Shown here: positions 53,680 to 61,303 of the stretch, piece by piece | Numbering within the stretch: the stretch's first letter is position 1 | How the letters are laid out: every line of letters starts with the position of its first letter | Source: Bacilli bacterium | GTDB taxonomy: Bacteria > Bacillota > Bacilli > RF39 > UBA660 | Assembly: GCA_017525855.1 (NCBI GenBank) | Contig: JAFXSE010000003.1 | Coordinates: forward strand, 1 to 64,000 | Direction of reading: 5' to 3' | Length of the DNA: 64,000 nucleotides | Program-made: the position numbers and the translations under genes | The notes under the pieces: model-generated | What the model was told of the DNA's origin: nothing | Seen by the model: only the letters and a program-made list of their open reading frames with translations | Databases searched by the model: none

Positions 53680-54063
53680 TTATATTTTTTCTAATTGTTT
53701 TGCTATATATTTTTCTAATATTTTTCCTTCTATGTCATTGTATAGTTTATTTAATGTATCTTCATATGGTATGTATATTTCTTTTCGTTTATTATTTGAA
53801 GATATTATACTTGACATTATTGTAAAAGTAAAATATTTTTCTTTTATATTTTCTTGCGTATATTTTTTTGAATCTAAGGTTAAAGTTACTATAAATCTTA
53901 AATGATGCTGTAAATAATATAATATGATATTTTCTGGAATTAATTGAATATGATTATTAGCATTTGTATACTTATGATATACTTCTTTATGTAAAGTACG
54001 TATAAGAAATAGTATAGTATCTTCTAAATGTTTTATAGTTATGTCTTTATTTTCTTTTAACAT
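53680..54063 (-). CDS. Tandem paralogue, F-x-I-R-x-x-Y-P family (2)
   Basis: 127 residues starting M-L-K-E-N-K-D. F-L-I-R-T-L-H-K-E-V-Y near the N terminus and L-N-K-L-Y-N-D-I-E-G-K-I-L at the end. ATG 54063 (GAG 8 bases before) is preferred to GTG 54072. Confidence 0.63.
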   Translation of the reverse strand: MLKENKDITIKHLEDTILFLIRTLHKEVYHKYTNANNHIQLIPENIILYYLQHHLRFIVTLTLDSKKYTQENIKEKYFTFTIMSSIISSNNKRKEIYIPYEDTLNKLYNDIEGKILEKYIAKQLEKI

Positions 54064-54431
54064 TTTATACACTCTTTTTGTTGATTTATATAATTTATTA
54101 ATGTTTTACCTGTAATATCTTCTTGTAATAAATTTAGTATTTGATCTGTACGTAAATATATTCTAATTTTTGTAGCTTTTTCATCATTTTTAAAAGTAAT
54201 TATTCTTAAGTCATATGAGTAATTTATAATATCTACATTTACTATATCTATTAATGCATCTTTTATATTATTTCTTATTACTTGTTTTGCGTAAAATGCT
54301 AATATTTTTTCATTAGATAATTTTGATTTTGTATCTTTATAAACTTTTAAAAGATTAGTATAAAAGTTAGGATACTGTGCACGTATTATAAATATCATTT
54401 CTTCTAGCATATCTTTTACTTTCTTTTTCAA
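54057..54431 (-). CDS. Tandem paralogue, F-x-I-R-x-x-Y-P family (3)
   Basis: 124 residues. M-I-F-I-I-R-A-Q-Y-P-N-F-Y-T-N-L-L and L-N-L-L-Q-E-D-I-T-G-K-T-L mark the family. Overlaps both neighbours by several bases. Confidence 0.65.
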   Translation of the reverse strand: MKKKVKDMLEEMIFIIRAQYPNFYTNLLKVYKDTKSKLSNEKILAFYAKQVIRNNIKDALIDIVNVDIINYSYDLRIITFKNDEKATKIRIYLRTDQILNLLQEDITGKTLINYINQQKECIKC

Positions 54432-54799
54432 TCATTCCATTGCTGTAATTTTATTTTCACATAATCTAATAAACAAAAGTTTTCTGTATGTAATATTCTT
54501 TGTAAACCTTGTAATGCTTTTATATCTGATTTTGTCATATTAGTTATAAATTTATAAGATATATCTGAAAAATATTGCTGTTTATCTGTATATTTTGTAA
54601 GAATGTATCTTTTCTTTTTTCTATTGTATTTTAAATTATAAGTATGTAAACCCGTATTTATAGCTATTATATCACTATTTATACAGGTAAATAACATTGG
54701 TAATATATTTTTACTTACAAATACATTTACATCTTCTGCATCCATATCCAGTTTATCATAATCTAATTTATTTATGTATAATATTGCACAATTTTTCAT
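54428..54799 (-). CDS. Hypothetical protein, L-x-x-L-x-R family (diverged)
   Basis: 123 residues. I-K-A-L-Q-G-L-Q-R-I-L-H near 100 resembles the x-L-x-x-L-x-R-I motif, here followed by about 20 residues. Sits inside the tandem cluster and overlaps both neighbours by 4 bases. Confidence 0.58.
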   Translation of the reverse strand: MKNCAILYINKLDYDKLDMDAEDVNVFVSKNILPMLFTCINSDIIAINTGLHTYNLKYNRKKKRYILTKYTDKQQYFSDISYKFITNMTKSDIKALQGLQRILHTENFCLLDYVKIKLQQWND

Positions 54800-55212
54800 T
54801 CTTCTATCTCATGATATTTTATTACTTCACCTACTAGTCTTGTTCTTATATTTACAGAGTTTAATATAGATTCTTGATCTATTTTTTTTAACACTAATAA
54901 ATTTTCTAATTGTTCTTGTGTACAATAAAAATCCCATATACTAGCTATACCTTGATCTTTATAATGAGGTGCTTGTATAAATCGTATTTTATTTTTACAT
55001 TGTACAAGCATTAAAACATACTCCCATTGAGTTATTATACTATCCCTTCCTTCTACTTTATATACATCATGTTTAATCATAAATGATATATTACTTAAAA
55101 TATTCAAAAAATTTTTATGTATGAATTCTTGATCATCTTCATAATTTTCTCGTAATTCATTTGCCATACTCATAATATTATATACATTTATTTTATTATC
55201 TGTATTTTCCAT
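54796..55212 (-). CDS. Hypothetical protein
   Basis: 138 residues, mixed fold, inside the tandem cluster but without its motifs. Ends H-E-I-E-E. Overlaps neighbours by a few bases on each side. Confidence 0.58.
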   Translation of the reverse strand: MENTDNKINVYNIMSMANELRENYEDDQEFIHKNFLNILSNISFMIKHDVYKVEGRDSIITQWEYVLMLVQCKNKIRFIQAPHYKDQGIASIWDFYCTQEQLENLLVLKKIDQESILNSVNIRTRLVGEVIKYHEIEE

Positions 55213-55565
55213 TACATTTTCCTTTGAATTGTACTAAACCCTAATTCTAAGTCTTTACTAAGATTAGTACATGAAAAATCATTATATAAACTTTCTAATA
55301 CTTTTTTATAACTTATAAGTACATTTTTGGCCATATTCCTCTTATAAAATGTTAAATAGTATAATCCACTATCTATATCGTAATCTAAAGTTATTGTCAT
55401 CGATAAGGTATTCTCTAAATATTTTAATATTATTCTTTGATTAACATATATAGATTTATATTGACAATGTTCCATCCACCATTTGTAATATTGTGGATAT
55501 TGTACTCTAATCATAAATATAAGTTTATATTCTAATTCTTTAGCCGTCACGGTAATAATCTCCAT
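55212..55565 (-). CDS. Tandem paralogue, F-x-I-R-x-x-Y-P family (4)
   Basis: 117 residues. I-F-M-I-R-V-Q-Y-P-Q-Y-Y-K-W-W at the N terminus and L-E-S-L-Y-N-D-F-S-C-T-N-L at the C terminus. Starts inside the end of the upstream paralogue. Confidence 0.65.
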   Translation of the reverse strand: MEIITVTAKELEYKLIFMIRVQYPQYYKWWMEHCQYKSIYVNQRIILKYLENTLSMTITLDYDIDSGLYYLTFYKRNMAKNVLISYKKVLESLYNDFSCTNLSKDLELGFSTIQRKM

Positions 55566-55906
55566 AAGTCACTTTTTATTTCATCTACTAAAAGTTTTCC
55601 AGAAATATCTTTATGTAAATTATTTAAAATTTGAGCAAAAGAAATATCTAATTTATATCTTCCCATATCGGTATAACAATATAACTTTAATGCCCATTCA
55701 TTGTTAATTTTATTCATATCACCTAAAGTAGTCATAGGTAATCCCTTATGAGCAATATCTCTAGCATAATAAGTCAAAAGTTTATCATACTCTTCTACTT
55801 CACAAAAATGACTATCAAATAAAGTTTTACATATCTGATTATAAATACTAGGATATGTAGCTCTTAACAAAAAAATCGTTTCTTTTACTATATTATCATA
55901 CAACAT
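55547..55906 (-). CDS. Tandem paralogue, F-x-I-R-x-x-Y-P family (5)
   Basis: 119 residues. I-F-L-L-R-A-T-Y-P-S-I-Y-N-Q-I and L-N-N-L-H-K-D-I-S-G-K-L-L. First gene after the promoter at 55931; heads the seven-gene cluster. Confidence 0.66.
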   Translation of the reverse strand: MLYDNIVKETIFLLRATYPSIYNQICKTLFDSHFCEVEEYDKLLTYYARDIAHKGLPMTTLGDMNKINNEWALKLYCYTDMGRYKLDISFAQILNNLHKDISGKLLVDEIKSDLWRLLP

Positions 55907-55930
55907 CTACTATTTCCTTCCTTTAATTAT

Positions 55931-55963
55931 ATATTAAACCGTTTGAATGAAATAGTAAAACCG
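55931..55963 (-). promoter_or_regulatory. GGTTTTAC-type promoter
   Basis: Minus strand AACGGTTTTAC, 18 bases, TAATAT; drives the tandem-paralogue cluster. Confidence 0.7.
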
Positions 55964-56479
55964 TTATGATTTAATACCTATATTATTTGCTTCTAAAAAG
56001 CTTATATTATCTTGAATTTTAGTAAAATTTGTGTCTATATCTTCAGCTAAACTTGATAAAAATCGAGTTTTCCAACCTAATAAAAATTTTTTATGATTTA
56101 TTTTCAGTTGTAATTTAAATTGTTTTAAAGTATCTCTATATGTATTAACATCAATTCTGAATAAAGATACCAAATCTTCTATCAAATCTTTTGAAAAAGG
56201 AAGAGTTATTATTTTTTCTTTGTACTTTGTATTAGAAATAACCCGTTTTAGATTGTAAGATAATGTAAATGTATTATTTTTATAATCCATATGAATTCTT
56301 TGATAAGTATTAGTATCTTGTATTAAATAATCTTTTTTAGCTACATTATCTATATAAAGCATATAATAAGCATATAATAGTGCTTCAGTGACTATATTAC
56401 ATAAAGAAATCTTTGGAAATTCTTCATTTGTAGTAATCTTTATATTTATAGGATCCTGTATAACAGGCAATAACATCAT
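55964..56479 (-). CDS. Hypothetical protein, L-x-x-L-x-R family
   Basis: 171 residues. D-L-I-E-D-L-V-S-L-F-R-I-D-V-N at about 105-120 is the family motif, followed by an extra helical tail of about 55 residues. Overlaps the upstream paralogue by 4 bases. Confidence 0.6.
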   Translation of the reverse strand: MMLLPVIQDPINIKITTNEEFPKISLCNIVTEALLYAYYMLYIDNVAKKDYLIQDTNTYQRIHMDYKNNTFTLSYNLKRVISNTKYKEKIITLPFSKDLIEDLVSLFRIDVNTYRDTLKQFKLQLKINHKKFLLGWKTRFLSSLAEDIDTNFTKIQDNISFLEANNIGIKS

Positions 56480-56859
56480 AGCTTTATACCTTTCATTCTT
56501 AAGTATGTTTCTAAATCTTTTGGATCATATGTATAATCACTTTGCAAATATAATTCTAAACTATAACTACTCATTTCTTTTCTTGAAGTAGGTAATTGCT
56601 TAACTATATATGTTATTTCTTTATTCATGAAATTATTATCAATAAACTTTATAAGAGTATGAATAAATATAACATCCATATCCATACCATTATTTATAGA
56701 TAGTTTAGTATAACCATTTAATCTTTTACTAGTATGAATCTCAAATCTTTTCATAAATGATTCTTTATCAGAAGATACAATAATTGAAGCCATAAAACTT
56801 GATATATATTTTATGATCTTTTTTTCTAATTTTCTATATGGATGTGTATCTATTTTCAT
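56476..56859 (-). CDS. Hypothetical protein, L-x-x-L-x-R family
   Basis: 127 residues ending D-P-K-D-L-E-T-Y-L-R-M-K-G-I-K-L. Preceded by an unusually long structured leader (56880-57250) from the promoter at 57250. Confidence 0.62.
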   Translation of the reverse strand: MKIDTHPYRKLEKKIIKYISSFMASIIVSSDKESFMKRFEIHTSKRLNGYTKLSINNGMDMDVIFIHTLIKFIDNNFMNKEITYIVKQLPTSRKEMSSYSLELYLQSDYTYDPKDLETYLRMKGIKL

Positions 56860-56869
56860 TTATAACTTT

Positions 56870-57249
56870 CAAAAATTAAATTATGTAGTCAATTATCTAC
56901 GGCCAAAATAAAACTCTTAATCTTCAATTTTTCCCGTAGAACGTATAGTCTTTGTTTTGAATCACATCGCGTCTTTGATCAGAGACTAAGTGCCAGTTCG
57001 CATGCAGCTGTGATTTCCGTTTATAGTAATCAAAAATATTCATAGGTTAAGACAAATTCGTTAAAGAATCCAAATAAATAAATTTAATACTACTTTTCAT
57101 TTATCTACGATATAGCCAAGTTTCCGGTCATACTATATCTCTCTATACTCCATCTAGCGTCTATACTTCCGCCATAATCAACTACATAATTGTATTAGTT
57201 GTAATGCTCATGCAAATAATTTATAAATAAATTACTCACATAACAATTG
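56870..57249 (-). ncRNA. Structured RNA or long leader
   Basis: About 380 bases between the GGTTTTAC promoter at 57250 and the gene at 56859, with no gene. Stems on the minus strand: TCTACGG/CCGTAGA with adjoining A-run/T-run pairing (56890-56940), TAGTCT/AGACTA around a GTCTxTGATCAxAGAC near-palindrome (56945-56990), and GATATAG/CTATATC (57108-57140). Either a regulatory leader (riboswitch-like) or an independent processed RNA. Confidence 0.5.
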
Positions 57250-57282
57250 TAATATAAATGGAAAAATAAATATGTAAAACCA
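57250..57282 (-). promoter_or_regulatory. GGTTTTAC-type promoter
   Basis: Minus strand AATGGTTTTAC, 17 bases, TATATT; transcribes the structured leader at 56870-57249. Confidence 0.72.
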
Positions 57283-57296
57283 TTATGTTTATATTA

Positions 57297-57309
57297 TTCT
57301 ATAAAATAT
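57297..57309 (+). promoter_or_regulatory. Late-like motif ATTCTATAAAATA
   Basis: Plus-strand variant of the GTTCTAAWA motif, 12 bases before the ATG at 57322, next to AGGAG. Confidence 0.45.
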
Positions 57310-57321
57310 AGGAGATTACTT

Positions 57322-57711
57322 ATGAAAGATTTAGGAATAGAAATCTTAGAAAATATGATGTATGGATATTTTAATCACTTTTCGGCTTGTGATTTTACAT
57401 TAGGTGATTTATATATGTGTAATCCTGATTTTAAAGCAAAAGTAGAATTTAGAATATATACTAGAGAAGATTATACTTCATTAGATATTTATAAAACTAT
57501 TTCTGAAATATTACATACATACAATTTAAATGATAATGAATACATACACATAGCTCATATTCAATCATTACAAGATAATGTCTATACAAGATCATATGAC
57601 GAGGTACGTATTGTATTAACTAATCAAGCCGACTTAGAATCAATAGCCGGCTTAATGAGAATTCAGGGAAAATGGTTATTTAAGAAAGAAATAACATTAC
57701 CATTATCTTAA
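57322..57711 (+). CDS. Hypothetical protein, L-x-x-L-x-R family
   Basis: 129 residues with [17 protein letters not shown] near the end: one of the best copies of the family motif and the only plus-strand member in the window. AGGAG before the ATG. Converges with the DnaJ gene, overlapping it by 9 bases. Confidence 0.65.
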   Translation: MKDLGIEILENMMYGYFNHFSACDFTLGDLYMCNPDFKAKVEFRIYTREDYTSLDIYKTISEILHTYNLNDNEYIHIAHIQSLQDNVYTRSYDEVRIVLTNQADLESIAGLMRIQGKWLFKKEITLPLS

Positions 57712-58623
57712 TATTTTTTTCATTGGTGATTTAAAAGGTAATCCAAAGAATATATGTCCAAAAGCTAATATAATTGCTGCAGAAATTACAGCCACTGGCA
57801 TTAAAAACCATTTGATAATATTAGCAAAAGTCCAATAAATAATACATAAACTATTCCATATACCTTTTAAACAAGTTAATACTGACAAAAAACCAATCCA
57901 AAAAGTAGAACCAATCATATGATTTCTATAAATTAAATTATGAAAATGTGTAAACCAATGGCATTTAAATAATCTTTTCTTAGATGGTTTAATAAACCAT
58001 AAAATTTTACTAACACAAATAAACGGTAATGCCAAAAGATAGACAACTATGGCACCTATAATTGCAAAGATACTTCTTTTCCAAATACCAGAAATTGCAT
58101 TTTCAAACCTATAATCTCTAAAATTGTATAAAATTTTAAAAATTGGCTCTTTAGTGGTTTCTTGATAATACTCTTTTTGTACATAATTGTCAGGATCTTT
58201 TGCTTTAGCTTTAGCTTCATTTAATTGTTCGGAATAAGCTCTAAACATATCTTCATTTAATAAATCAACTGTGGCATCAGAATTTCTAATATCATGTAAT
58301 AAATTTAATAAAATCAATACATTATCATCTTTTAAATCATACTTAATACCATGAACCTTGAAAAATTCTTTATCTAATTCTTCTTCTGTTTTTTTAGAAA
58401 TTGGTTTTGATTTTTTTAATGTTAGATCATAAGCTATTTTCTTATTATCGTCACTCAAAACTTCATATGCCTCATTAATTTCTTTGAATTTGTCTAATGT
58501 TTTAGGATTAACATCTGGATGATATTTTTTAGCTAATTTATAATAAGCTTTTTTAATATCAGATTCAGAAGATTTATCTGATATTCCTAATACATTATAG
58601 TAATTTACCAAAGCTGCTGTCAT
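57703..58623 (-). CDS. Membrane-anchored DnaJ-domain protein
   Basis: 306 residues. Residues 7-68 are a complete J domain (Y-Y-N-V-L-G-I...Y-H-P-D-V-N...E-A-Y-E-V-L-S-D) with the HPD tripeptide that activates Hsp70. From about 185 on there are three to four hydrophobic segments ([34 protein letters not shown]), so the J domain is tethered to the membrane. No phage DnaK is visible; it probably recruits host DnaK. Has its own promoter at 58658. Confidence 0.85.
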   Translation of the reverse strand: MTAALVNYYNVLGISDKSSESDIKKAYYKLAKKYHPDVNPKTLDKFKEINEAYEVLSDDNKKIAYDLTLKKSKPISKKTEEELDKEFFKVHGIKYDLKDDNVLILLNLLHDIRNSDATVDLLNEDMFRAYSEQLNEAKAKAKDPDNYVQKEYYQETTKEPIFKILYNFRDYRFENAISGIWKRSIFAIIGAIVVYLLALPFICVSKILWFIKPSKKRLFKCHWFTHFHNLIYRNHMIGSTFWIGFLSVLTCLKGIWNSLCIIYWTFANIIKWFLMPVAVISAAIILAFGHIFFGLPFKSPMKKILR

Positions 58624-58657
58624 TTTAAAATCCTTTCTTTATTTACTTTATAATTAT

Positions 58658-58690
58658 ATAATAGCTTTAAAAATTGGATTTGTAAAACCG
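58658..58690 (-). promoter_or_regulatory. GGTTTTAC-type promoter
   Basis: Minus strand AACGGTTTTAC, 18 bases, TATTAT; drives the DnaJ gene. Confidence 0.72.
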
Positions 58691-58951
58691 TTATTCTTTA
58701 GTTATAATAGGAGTATCTGGAAAGTAATATTTATTAAGTATTTCTAACTCTTCTTGTGTTGGATTGACTATTACTGAATCAACACCACAATATGGACAGA
58801 TAGCCGTTTGTTGATTATCACACCATTCTTTTATTTCTTGAGGATTATAAATATTTTTACAATAAAAACATCCACATTTATCTGTTTTTTCTAATTTTTG
58901 TCTATTTTCTATAGCACATTCATGTAACTTTAGTAATTCATATATATTCAT
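58691..58951 (-). CDS. Zinc-ribbon protein
   Basis: 86 residues starting M-N-I-Y-E-L-L. C-G-C-F-Y-C-K and C-P-Y-C-G are two Cys knuckles of a treble-clef or ribbon fold. I have seen this layout in small phage and bacterial proteins of unknown role. ATG 58951 is preferred over 58963. Confidence 0.62.
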   Translation of the reverse strand: MNIYELLKLHECAIENRQKLEKTDKCGCFYCKNIYNPQEIKEWCDNQQTAICPYCGVDSVIVNPTQEELEILNKYYFPDTPIITKE

Positions 58952-58953
58952 TT

Positions 58954-59523
58954 TTACCACCATAACTTATTTATATTATTTATAAACCATTTAAATTGTT
59001 TTTGACGCCATTTATAACATTTTTGTTGTATTTTTAAGTTATACGGCATATTCTTTTTATTAATTTTATCATTTTCTAAATATTCATTATTTATTATTAA
59101 AGAAAATAACTCTGCTTCACCTTTTTCATTCCATTTACAAGGTACACTATCATATTCTATTTTCATAAATGGACGCATACCCCATTTCTTTTCCCATTTA
59201 TCTGTGCTTTCTATTAAAACATCATCTAAAGCATCTATAAGATCTTCCATATGTTTAATATACTTTTTATGATAATATTGTTTAATTTTAATAAACAATT
59301 TTGATTTAGACCCTTCTCTATTCATCATTTTATTACGTAAAAACAAAGGCATACATATATATGAAGTATCTATAGTTTTTTCTGCTTTTTTATAATATGC
59401 TTTAACACAAGGTAGTATTAATTTTGCAAATGTAATATCCATATTCCATGAAAATACATTTTTAGCTTTATTAACTGCTTGCAAAGCTCTCATTTCTAAT
59501 ATTTCTGCAGATGTTTTTTTCAT
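58954..59523 (-). CDS. Hypothetical protein
   Basis: 189 residues, basic, helical, Trp-rich at the C terminus (K-W-R-Q-K-Q-F-K-W-F). No family recognised. Nearly abuts both neighbours in the operon from 60330. Confidence 0.58.
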   Translation of the reverse strand: MKKTSAEILEMRALQAVNKAKNVFSWNMDITFAKLILPCVKAYYKKAEKTIDTSYICMPLFLRNKMMNREGSKSKLFIKIKQYYHKKYIKHMEDLIDALDDVLIESTDKWEKKWGMRPFMKIEYDSVPCKWNEKGEAELFSLIINNEYLENDKINKKNMPYNLKIQQKCYKWRQKQFKWFINNINKLWW

Positions 59524-59524
59524 A

Positions 59525-59941
59525 TTAAATTTCCTTAAATATAATTGGTTTTTCTCTATTGGTCCATTTATAAAAATTTGGTTTTTGATTATATTTTTCT
59601 AATAAACGATTATAATTAATATTTATATCTAGAACATCTGGTATATATCTACAAAATAAATCATGATTAACATTATCATATGTCCATTTTAATAGCTCTA
59701 GATAAGTATAATTAACTTTAAAACCACGATATATCATTTCATCACAAATCTCTTTATAACGAGTCAATAAAAACATTATATGACATCTAGCCCACTTCAT
59801 ATGTCCTTTACCCAGACAATACTTTAATGGAGCATTTTTAATGTTTATATCTTGTTTAATACATCTAGGAAGTTCTCTGTATTCAGCCAAAAGCCATTGA
59901 TCAGATAATTCTTTAACAGATATAACATTTATTCTTGTCAT
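59525..59941 (-). CDS. Hypothetical protein
   Basis: 138 residues starting M-T-R-I-N-V (ATG 59941; the TTG 12 bases upstream is less likely). Helical, with clustered Arg/Lys/His around 30-60. Function unknown. Confidence 0.58.
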   Translation of the reverse strand: MTRINVISVKELSDQWLLAEYRELPRCIKQDINIKNAPLKYCLGKGHMKWARCHIMFLLTRYKEICDEMIYRGFKVNYTYLELLKWTYDNVNHDLFCRYIPDVLDININYNRLLEKYNQKPNFYKWTNREKPIIFKEI

Positions 59942-59960
59942 TATTAATTCCAAAGTATTA

Positions 59961-60320
59961 TTAATTAGTTATTTTTATATATGGTATAATACAATTTATA
60001 TTTATACGTGATAATAAATATAAATTCTCTGCATTTTCTTTGGTAATATAAAGTTCATATTTAGTTTCTTCATTGTACCATTGACCTGGATATTGATATA
60101 ATGATACATAATAATGATTTATTTGTTTATTTGTTTTATATATTGTAGCTAAATAGCATTTAATATCAGTATCTTTTATATAGAATTGTTCATCTAGATC
60201 TTTTTCTTGTCTTATTTTATCTAAAATTTCAGTAATACATTTTAATAATAATGGATGTTTTTCAAGTTTTCCATTATACATACATTTTACTGTTAATAAA
60301 TTTTCACTATTTTTACTCAT
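59961..60320 (-). CDS. Hypothetical protein, L-x-x-L-x-R family
   Basis: 119 residues with K-E-N-A-E-N-L-Y-L-L-S-R-I-N-I-N close to the C terminus. First gene after the promoter at 60330. Confidence 0.62.
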   Translation of the reverse strand: MSKNSENLLTVKCMYNGKLEKHPLLLKCITEILDKIRQEKDLDEQFYIKDTDIKCYLATIYKTNKQINHYYVSLYQYPGQWYNEETKYELYITKENAENLYLLSRININCIIPYIKITN

Positions 60321-60329
60321 AATAAATAA

Positions 60330-60362
60330 TTTATATATTATTAGTACTAAAAAGTAAAACCA
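60330..60362 (-). promoter_or_regulatory. GGTTTTAC-type promoter
   Basis: Minus strand AATGGTTTTAC, 16 bases, TATATA; immediately follows the tRNA-array terminator. Confidence 0.72.
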
Positions 60363-60369
60363 TTAAAAA

Positions 60370-60393
60370 AGAGTTAGAATTACTTCTAACTCT
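60370..60393 (-). terminator. tRNA-array terminator
   Basis: A 10-bp perfect stem (AGAGTTAGAA with TTCTAACTCT), then T6 on the minus strand, just after tRNA-His. Confidence 0.82.
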
Positions 60394-60397
60394 CTAT

Positions 60398-60473
60398 TGG
60401 GGTGATCGATGGGACTTGAACCCATATCCTCCAGAACCACAATCTAGCGCTTTACCAATTAAGCTACGAACAC
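60398..60473 (-). tRNA. tRNA-His (GTG)
   Basis: Full cloverleaf with encoded CCA. Anticodon loop TTGTGGT gives GTG. Acceptor GTGTTCG/CGATCAC has one T-T mismatch. Discriminator C, but the base before position 1 is T rather than an encoded G-1. Confidence 0.9.
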
Positions 60474-60517
60474 AAGAATAGACCAGATATACTGATATAT
60501 ACTTCTATTCGTAAAAT

Positions 60518-60592
60518 TGGCAAGGGTTGACTGACTCGAACAATCATCTTACGGTTTTGGAGACCGATATTTTACCATTAAACTAAACCCCT
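60518..60592 (-). tRNA. tRNA-Trp (CCA)
   Basis: Acceptor AGGGGTT/AACCCTT, anticodon loop CTCCAAA (CCA), T loop TTCGAGT, discriminator G, encoded CCA. Confidence 0.92.
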
Positions 60593-60596
60593 ATTT

Positions 60597-60671
60597 TGGA
60601 GCGACCGGTGAGAATTGAACTCACATCCTCAGTTTGGAAGACTGGAATAATAACCATTATACTACAATCGC
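60597..60671 (-). tRNA. tRNA-Gly (TCC)
   Basis: Acceptor GCGATTG/CGGTCGC, anticodon loop CTTCCAA (TCC), T loop TTCAATT, encoded CCA. Confidence 0.9.
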
Positions 60672-60672
60672 A

Positions 60673-60747
60673 TGGAGCGGATAACGAGAATTGAACTCGT
60701 CTCTAAACATTGGCAATGTTTCATAATAACCACTATACTATATCCGC
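60673..60747 (-). tRNA. tRNA-Gly (GCC)
   Basis: Acceptor GCGGATA/TATCCGC, stem AAACA/TGTTT with loop TTGCCAA (GCC), encoded CCA. Second Gly isoacceptor, probably a duplication followed by anticodon change (similar D and T arms to its neighbour). Confidence 0.9.
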
Positions 60748-60751
60748 ATTA

Positions 60752-60825
60752 TGGAGGACTGTACAGGAGTCTAACCTGTCTAATTGGTTTTGCAGACCAA
60801 CGCATAAACGCTCTGCCAACAGTCC
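60752..60825 (-). tRNA. tRNA-Cys (GCA)
   Basis: Acceptor GGACTGT/ACAGTCC, anticodon loop CTGCAAA (GCA), encoded CCA. The T loop is TTAGACT, with A where C56 is normally found. Confidence 0.88.
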
Positions 60826-60827
60826 AT

Positions 60828-60903
60828 TGGTGGTAATGACTTGACTCGAACAAGTGACTACATCCTTATGAGAGATGCGTTCTACCAGCTGAACTACATT
60901 ACC
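60828..60903 (-). tRNA. tRNA with CAT anticodon (Met-type)
   Basis: Acceptor GGTAATG/CATTACC, loop CTCATAA (CAT), T loop TTCGAGT, encoded CCA. Acceptor pairing at 1-72 indicates an elongator; a tilS-modified Ile tRNA cannot be excluded. Confidence 0.88.
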
Positions 60904-60904
60904 A

Positions 60905-60980
60905 TGGTGAAGATGGAGGGGCTCGAACCCTCGCTCTTCTGATTAAAAGTCAGATGCTTTACCTACTAAGCTACATCTTC
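60905..60980 (-). tRNA. tRNA-Lys (TTT)
   Basis: Acceptor GAAGATG/CATCTTC, stem TCTGA/TCAGA with loop CTTTTAA (TTT), T loop TTCGAGC, encoded CCA. Its anticodon arm is closely echoed by the fourth Y-like RNA at 61868. Confidence 0.93.
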
Positions 60981-60981
60981 A

Positions 60982-61057
60982 TGGTGGCTCCGACTGGTTC
61001 CGCCCCAGTGACACCCAGATTTTCAGTCTGGTGCTCTACTAACTGAGCTACAGAGCC
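60982..61057 (-). tRNA. tRNA-Phe (GAA), aberrant T loop
   Basis: Acceptor GGCTCTG/CGGAGCC, stem CCAGA/TCTGG with loop CTGAAAA (GAA), encoded CCA. The T stem ACTGG/CCAGT is intact, but its loop is GGCGGAA instead of the universal TTC-R-A pattern, so D-loop/T-loop docking should be abnormal. Confidence 0.85.
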
Positions 61058-61058
61058 A

Positions 61059-61134
<76 letters not shown>

Positions 61135-61163
61135 ATTTATTTTTAATATTTACATAAAAATAA

Positions 61164-61191
61164 AACCTCTGAATTTTTTACTTTCAGAGGT
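61164..61191 (-). terminator. Terminator before the tRNA array
   Basis: Stem AACCTCTGAA with TTCAGAGGT, followed by TTTTATTTTTATG on the minus strand. Ends the 24-residue gene's message; tRNA transcription needs read-through or another promoter. Confidence 0.7.
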
Positions 61192-61228
61192 ATGCCTTTA
61201 ATCTTAATTTTATCCGTTAATAGGTTAA

Positions 61229-61303
61229 TTAGACATTACCTCCGCTAGTTTTACCGGCGAAGCCAAACATATGCCAACATTTCTTAACCATATTAATCAT
61301 CAT
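61229..61303 (-). CDS. Tiny protein between the RNA clusters
   Basis: 24 residues, starting M-M-I-N-M-V-K-K-C-W-H-M-F-G-F-A and ending G-K-T-S-G-G-N-V. GAAAGG lies about 11 bases before the first ATG. It has its own promoter (61337) and terminator (61164), so it looks like a genuine mini-gene despite its size. Function unknown. Confidence 0.5.
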   Translation of the reverse strand: MMINMVKKCWHMFGFAGKTSGGNV